From the NCBI GenBank assembly GCA_021793115.1, contig JAJYTJ010000164.1, positions 1-8,282 of the forward strand: a DNA stretch of 8,282 bases, given 5' to 3'. The notes under the pieces were generated by a model that searched no databases, was not told the origin of the DNA, and was given only the letters and a program-made list of their open reading frames with translations. Position numbers and translations under genes: made by a program. This DNA comes from Actinomycetes bacterium. Its GTDB lineage: Bacteria; Actinomycetota; Actinomycetes; Actinomycetales; Cellulomonadaceae. Below, piece by piece: positions 5,493 through 8,282 of the stretch; position 1 is the first letter of the stretch, and the number at the start of each line of letters is the position of its first letter.

Positions 5493-6164
5493 CGTTCCCC
5501 TCTCGTCGTGGTGCTCCGCCGTCCAATCCCGTCCCGGCATCCCGTCCTGCCCGCCATCTTTCCGCGGCCGGGCCGGACGAGCCCTCGATGCCCACGCCAC
5601 GAACCGAGATCGCTCCCGACCCGATCGCCTGGACGCCTCCGCAGCCGGGTCGACGGACCAGGGCGCCCTAGCGCGCTGAGGCCGGCCCCCAACCGAGCGT
5701 CATGACGCCCTCGGCGGCCGGTCGACGATCGACGGCGCCACGACGAGCGCCACCACCCCGCCGAGCGCCACGGCCCGGGACGGCCGGCCCCAAACAGAGC
5801 GCTATGACGCCGACGAAGGGCACGGCACCGCCGACAGCGCCATGCCGCGCCGATACCGACCCCCAACCGAGCGTCATGACGCCCTCGGCGGCCGGTCGAC
5901 AATCGACGGCGCCACGACGAGCGTGGCCGCGGACGGGCGGGGCCCGGCACGGGCGGGGCTATGCGTGGGTCGAAGCCGGCAGCCCGCGTGTCAGCGACGG
6001 CGATGCCGGGAACGGCAGGGGTCAGCGGCCGCGGCGGTGGCGACAACAGAGGTCAGCCGCGGCGCCCGGCACCGCGGGGGTCAGCCGCGGCGCCGGCGAC
6101 AACAGAGGTCAGTCGCGGCGCCGGCGACAACAGAGGTCAGTCGCGGCGCCGGCGACAACAGAGG
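5493..6164. other. Gene-free 672-bp region between ettA and the hotdog thioesterase
   Basis: No open frame here has a recognisable product; frames stay open because stop codons are rare at this GC content. The stretch contains two nearly identical 64-bp direct repeats (5686-5749 and 5860-5923), a shorter related motif between them (about 5787-5811), and most of a 28-bp array that runs into the ettA stop. The parts at 5493-5685 and 5924-6005 show no structure that I can assign beyond the thioesterase ribosome binding site. The promoter of the thioesterase gene should lie in the first part. Confidence 0.75.
5686..5923. repeat. Two 64-bp direct repeats (63/64 identical) with a partial third motif between
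   Basis: Copies at 5686-5749 and 5860-5923 differ by one base. Both start CCCCCAACCGAGCGTCATGA and run through CTCGGCGGCCGGTCGAC to CACGACGAGCG. Between them, 5787-5811 has CCCCAAACAGAGCGCTATGA followed by CGCC, a divergent copy of the first 24 bases only. The first part is therefore the recurring element and the rest was duplicated along with it. The copies are 174 bp apart, start to start. No terminal inverted repeats or transposase are present, so this is not an insertion sequence. Confidence 0.9.
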
Positions 6165-6176
6165 TCAGTCGCGGCG
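6006..6176 (-). repeat. 28-bp tandem repeat covering the 3' end and stop codon of ettA
   Basis: Read on the minus strand, the unit starts CGCCGCGACTGACCTCTGTT and ends GTCGCCGG. Units 6176-6149, 6148-6121 and 6120-6093 are identical. Units 6092-6065 and 6064-6037 are diverged but keep the 28-bp length, and a decayed sixth copy lies at 6036-6006. The first unit contains the last three codons (Arg-Arg-Asp) and the TGA stop of ettA. At each junction GTCGC and GCGAC can pair around a 7-base loop, followed by TGACCTCTGTT, so the transcript could fold into a row of small GC hairpins. Decay increases with distance from the gene, as if the array grew from the gene's end. Confidence 0.93.
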
Positions 6177-7847
6177 GAGCTTGCGGTACGTGAGGCGGTG
6201 GGGCCGCGCGGCGTCCTGGCCCAGCCGGGCCACCTTGTTCTCTTCGTAGCTGGCGAAGTTGCCCTCGAACCAGTACCACCGGGCCGGGTCGTCCTCGGTG
6301 CCCTCGTAGGCGAGGATGTGCGTCGCGACGCGGTCGAGGAACCACCGGTCGTGGGAGACGACCACAGCGCAGCCCGGGAACTCCAGCAGCGCGTTCTCCA
6401 GCGAGGCCAGGGTCTCCACGTCCAGGTCGTTGGTCGGCTCGTCGAGCAGCAGCAGGTTGCCGCCCTGCTTGAGAGTGAGCGCGAGGTTCAGCCGGTTGCG
6501 CTCACCGCCGGACAGCACGCCGGCCGGCTTCTGCTGGTCCGGACCCTTGAACCCGAACGACGCGACGTACGCCCGCGACGGGATCTCGACGTTGCCCACC
6601 TTGATGATGTCGAGACCGTCGGAGACCACCTCCCACAGCGTCTTCTTCGGGTCGATGCCCTCGCGACCCTGGTCCACGTAGGAGATCGAGACCGTCTCGC
6701 CGATCTTCAGTGCACCGCCGTCGAGGGGCTCCAGCCCGACGATCGACTTGAAGAGCGTGGTCTTGCCGACCCCGTTCGGGCCGATGACGCCGACGATGCC
6801 GTTGCGCGGCAGCGTGAACGACAGGTCCTCGATGAGCTGCCGGTCGTCGAACCCCTTGCGCAGGCCCGTCGCCTCGAGCACCACCGAGCCGAGGCGCGGC
6901 CCTGGTGGGATCTGGATCTCCTCGAAGTCGAGCTTGCGCGTGCGCTCCGCCTCGGCCGCCATCTCCTCGTAGCGCTGCAGGCGCGCCTTGCTCTTCGCCT
7001 GACGGCCCTTGGCGCTCTGGCGCACCCAGTCCAGCTCCTCGGAGAGGCGCTTGGCGAGCTTGGCGTCCTTGCGGCCCTGGACCTCCAGGCGCTGCGCCTT
7101 CTTCTCGAGGTAGGTGGAGTAGTTGCCCTCGTACGGGTAGAGCCGGCCGCGGTCCACCTCGCAGATCCAGCCGGCGACGTTGTCGAGGAAGTAGCGGTCG
7201 TGCGTGACCGCGAGCACCGCCCCCTGGTACGAGGCCAGGTGCTGCTCGAGCCACTGCACCGACTCGGCGTCGAGGTGGTTCGTCGGCTCGTCGAGCAGCA
7301 GCAGGTCCGGCTTCTCCAGCAGCAGCTTGCACAGCGCCACCCGGCGCCGCTCGCCGCCGGAGAGCACCGTGACGTCGGCGTCCGCCGGCGGGCAGCGCAG
7401 CGCGTCCATCGCCTGCTCGAGCTGGGAGTCCAGGTCCCACGCGTCGGCGTGGTCGATCGCTTCCTGGAGCTGGCCCATCTCGGCGAGCAGGGCGTCGTAG
7501 TCGGCGTCCGGCTCGGCCATGAGGACGGAGATCTCGTTGAAGCGGTCGACCTTCGCCTTGATCTCGGCCACGCCCTCCTGGACGTTGCCGAGCACGGTCT
7601 TGTCGTCGTTCAGCGGCGGCTCCTGCTGGAGGATCCCCACGGAGAACCCGGGCGCGAGGCGCGCCTCGCCGTTCGACGGTGTGTCCAGGCCCGCCATGAT
7701 GCGCAGGATCGTCGACTTGCCGGCGCCGTTGGGGCCGACGACGCCGATCTTCGCGCCCGGCAGGAAGTTCAGCGAGACGTCGTCGAGGATGACCTTGTCT
7801 CCGTGCGCCTTGCGCGCCTTGTACATGGTGTAGATGAACTCAGCCAC
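6165..7847 (-). CDS. ettA: Energy-dependent translational throttle protein EttA (ABC-F ATPase)
   Basis: A 560-residue soluble ABC-F protein with two ATPase domains and no membrane segment; E. coli EttA has 555. It binds the ribosomal E site and gates the first elongation steps according to ATP/ADP level. First domain: Walker A GPNGAGKST (38-46), signature LSGGE (162-166), Walker B with catalytic Glu187 (LLLLDEPTNHLD), and switch His216. A linker of about residues 240-325, rich in Arg and Lys (KGRQAKSKARLQRYEEM), is the P-site tRNA interaction motif. Second domain: Walker A GPNGVGKTT (356-364), signature LSGGE (445-449), catalytic Glu470, then SHDRWFLDR. The start is GTG at 7847, giving AEFIYTMYKA as in E. 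coli MAQFVYTMHR; the frame stays open to 8090, but that part is translated repeat. The Shine-Dalgarno (GGAG) is 13 bases away, so initiation may be weak. The stop lies in a 28-bp repeat. Confidence 0.96.
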   Translation of the reverse strand: MAEFIYTMYKARKAHGDKVILDDVSLNFLPGAKIGVVGPNGAGKSTILRIMAGLDTPSNGEARLAPGFSVGILQQEPPLNDDKTVLGNVQEGVAEIKAKVDRFNEISVLMAEPDADYDALLAEMGQLQEAIDHADAWDLDSQLEQAMDALRCPPADADVTVLSGGERRRVALCKLLLEKPDLLLLDEPTNHLDAESVQWLEQHLASYQGAVLAVTHDRYFLDNVAGWICEVDRGRLYPYEGNYSTYLEKKAQRLEVQGRKDAKLAKRLSEELDWVRQSAKGRQAKSKARLQRYEEMAAEAERTRKLDFEEIQIPPGPRLGSVVLEATGLRKGFDDRQLIEDLSFTLPRNGIVGVIGPNGVGKTTLFKSIVGLEPLDGGALKIGETVSISYVDQGREGIDPKKTLWEVVSDGLDIIKVGNVEIPSRAYVASFGFKGPDQQKPAGVLSGGERNRLNLALTLKQGGNLLLLDEPTNDLDVETLASLENALLEFPGCAVVVSHDRWFLDRVATHILAYEGTEDDPARWYWFEGNFASYEENKVARLGQDAARPHRLTYRKLRRD

Positions 7848-7912
7848 GCGTGCTCGTCCGCTCCGGGGTGGGGGTCGTTGGTGGGGCGCGAGCCGCGTCG
7901 CGCCGGTCCACC

Positions 7913-7918
7913 AGCCTA
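7913..7918 (-). promoter_or_regulatory. Candidate -10 element (TAGGCT on the minus strand) for ettA
   Basis: TAGGCT is a good match to the actinobacterial TANNNT -10 hexamer. It lies 66 to 71 bases upstream of the ettA GTG, so transcription would start near 7906 with a leader of about 59 bases. No convincing -35 hexamer is present at the standard spacing. Confidence 0.4.
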
Positions 7919-8282
7919 GGCGATCGGCGGACAAGCGCCTCGTCGTCCTCGCCCGGGCCCTCCGGACGGCCGTCACGTCGCTCGAGTGGCTCGCGGCCGG
8001 CTCACGCGGTCGGGTCGCGGCCGGCTCACGCGGTCGGCTTGCGGCCGGGTCGCGCGGCCGGCTCACGCGGTCGGGTCGCGGCCGGCTCACGCGGTCGGCT
8101 TGCGGCCGGGTCGCGCGGCCGGCTCGCGCGGTCGGGTCGCGGCCGGGTCGCGCGGCCGGCTCACGGCCCGCTCACGCGGCCGGCTCACGGCCGGGTCGCG
8201 CGGCCGGCTCGCGGCCGGCTCACGGTCGGCGCTCAGTCGACCCCGGCGGGGCCGAACCCACGGCCCGACAGCCCCGCACGGA
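7919..8282. other. Gene-free right end, mostly a low-complexity repeat
   Basis: This is upstream of ettA. Bases 7919-7990 are ordinary high-GC sequence that may hold the ettA promoter region. Bases 7993-8229 are a repeat array. Bases 8230-8282 could be the 3' end of another leftward gene ending in TGA at 8233-8235, but only about 15 codons would be visible and no family can be named. Confidence 0.6.
7993..8229. repeat. Higher-order GC repeat: 61-bp unit made of 24 + 24 + 13 bp
   Basis: Bases 7995-8055 and 8056-8116 are identical 61-bp copies, and a diverged third starts at 8117. Inside each, a 24-bp subunit of the form GCGGCCGGCTCACGCGGTCG plus four bases occurs twice, and a 13-bp shortened form (GCGGCCGGGTCGC) once. 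After about 8140 the pattern continues irregularly. In one plus frame it reads as repeats such as AAGSRGRV, but without a start codon, ribosome binding site or stop in the window, so coding is not supported. Confidence 0.9.

Noticed and set aside
5493..5600. 36-residue N-terminal extension of the hotdog thioesterase (start at 5600)
   Set aside because: The extension is unlike the family, and the ATG at 5492 has its own AGGGG ribosome binding site.
5686..5923. Insertion sequence or MITE
   Set aside because: There are no terminal inverted repeats, target-site duplications or transposase remnants around the 64-bp copies.
6006..6176. CRISPR array
   Set aside because: Units of 28 bp are directly tandem without unique spacers, and no cas gene is present.
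5961..7919. 652-codon plus-strand frame antisense to ettA
   Set aside because: It mirrors the conserved ettA frame, begins in the 28-bp repeat, and its translation is low complexity with no known domain.
7848..8090. N-terminal extension of EttA to 641 residues (frame open to 8090)
   Set aside because: The added part is Arg/Pro-rich translation of the 61-bp repeat, has no EttA counterpart, and would include the candidate promoter. GTG at 7847 matches the known EttA N-terminus.
8233..8282. 3' end of a further leftward gene ending RGFGPAGVD
   Set aside because: Only about 15 codons are visible. The third positions are GC-rich as in a real gene, but that is too little to support a gene or name a family.

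Overview
This is a very GC-rich window (roughly three quarters G+C) with strong G/C third-codon bias, GTG starts and protein families typical of high-GC Gram-positive bacteria. The closest relatives by feel are Actinobacteria of the order Micrococcales (Cellulomonas-like), but no taxonomic marker is present and that placement is inference.

Layout: the left edge holds the first 112 codons of a leftward 4-alpha-glucanotransferase gene (malQ). Divergent from it is a rightward prolyl oligopeptidase (399-2549) that appears to be leaderless. Convergent to the peptidase is a leftward two-gene unit for glucose-family PTS components, EIIB then EIIA (3345-2649). A rightward pair follows, a group II truncated haemoglobin (3425-3808) and a TesB-type acyl-CoA thioesterase whose best start is an ACG two bases after the globin stop. 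A leftward hotdog-fold thioesterase (5492-5019) and a leftward EttA-type ABC-F translation factor (7847-6165) complete the genes. The last 360 bases hold a low-complexity repeat array and no supported gene.

How the genes relate: this is a housekeeping stretch. It covers alpha-glucan and sugar uptake metabolism (MalQ, EIIB/EIIA), peptide turnover (prolyl oligopeptidase), haem-based O2/NO/redox chemistry (truncated haemoglobin), acyl-CoA hydrolysis (two unrelated thioesterase folds) and translational energy control (EttA). I see no defence island, prophage, transposase, CRISPR array, tRNA or rRNA, and no biosynthetic cluster.

The unexplained part lies between the genes. Every long gap carries a different short tandem or direct repeat: 31 bp, 30 bp, 51 bp, 64 bp, 28 bp, and a 61-bp unit built 24+24+13. 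In two cases (the EIIA gene and ettA) the first repeat unit contains the last codons and the stop codon of the gene, and the array runs on downstream. For ettA the copies nearest the gene are identical and the distant ones have decayed. Several of these repeats share a loose core around (G)CTCTGTT or AGCGCT. Their function, if any, cannot be told from one window. I found no convincing previously undescribed multi-gene system here; the 3'-end repeats and the ACG start are the items most worth checking.
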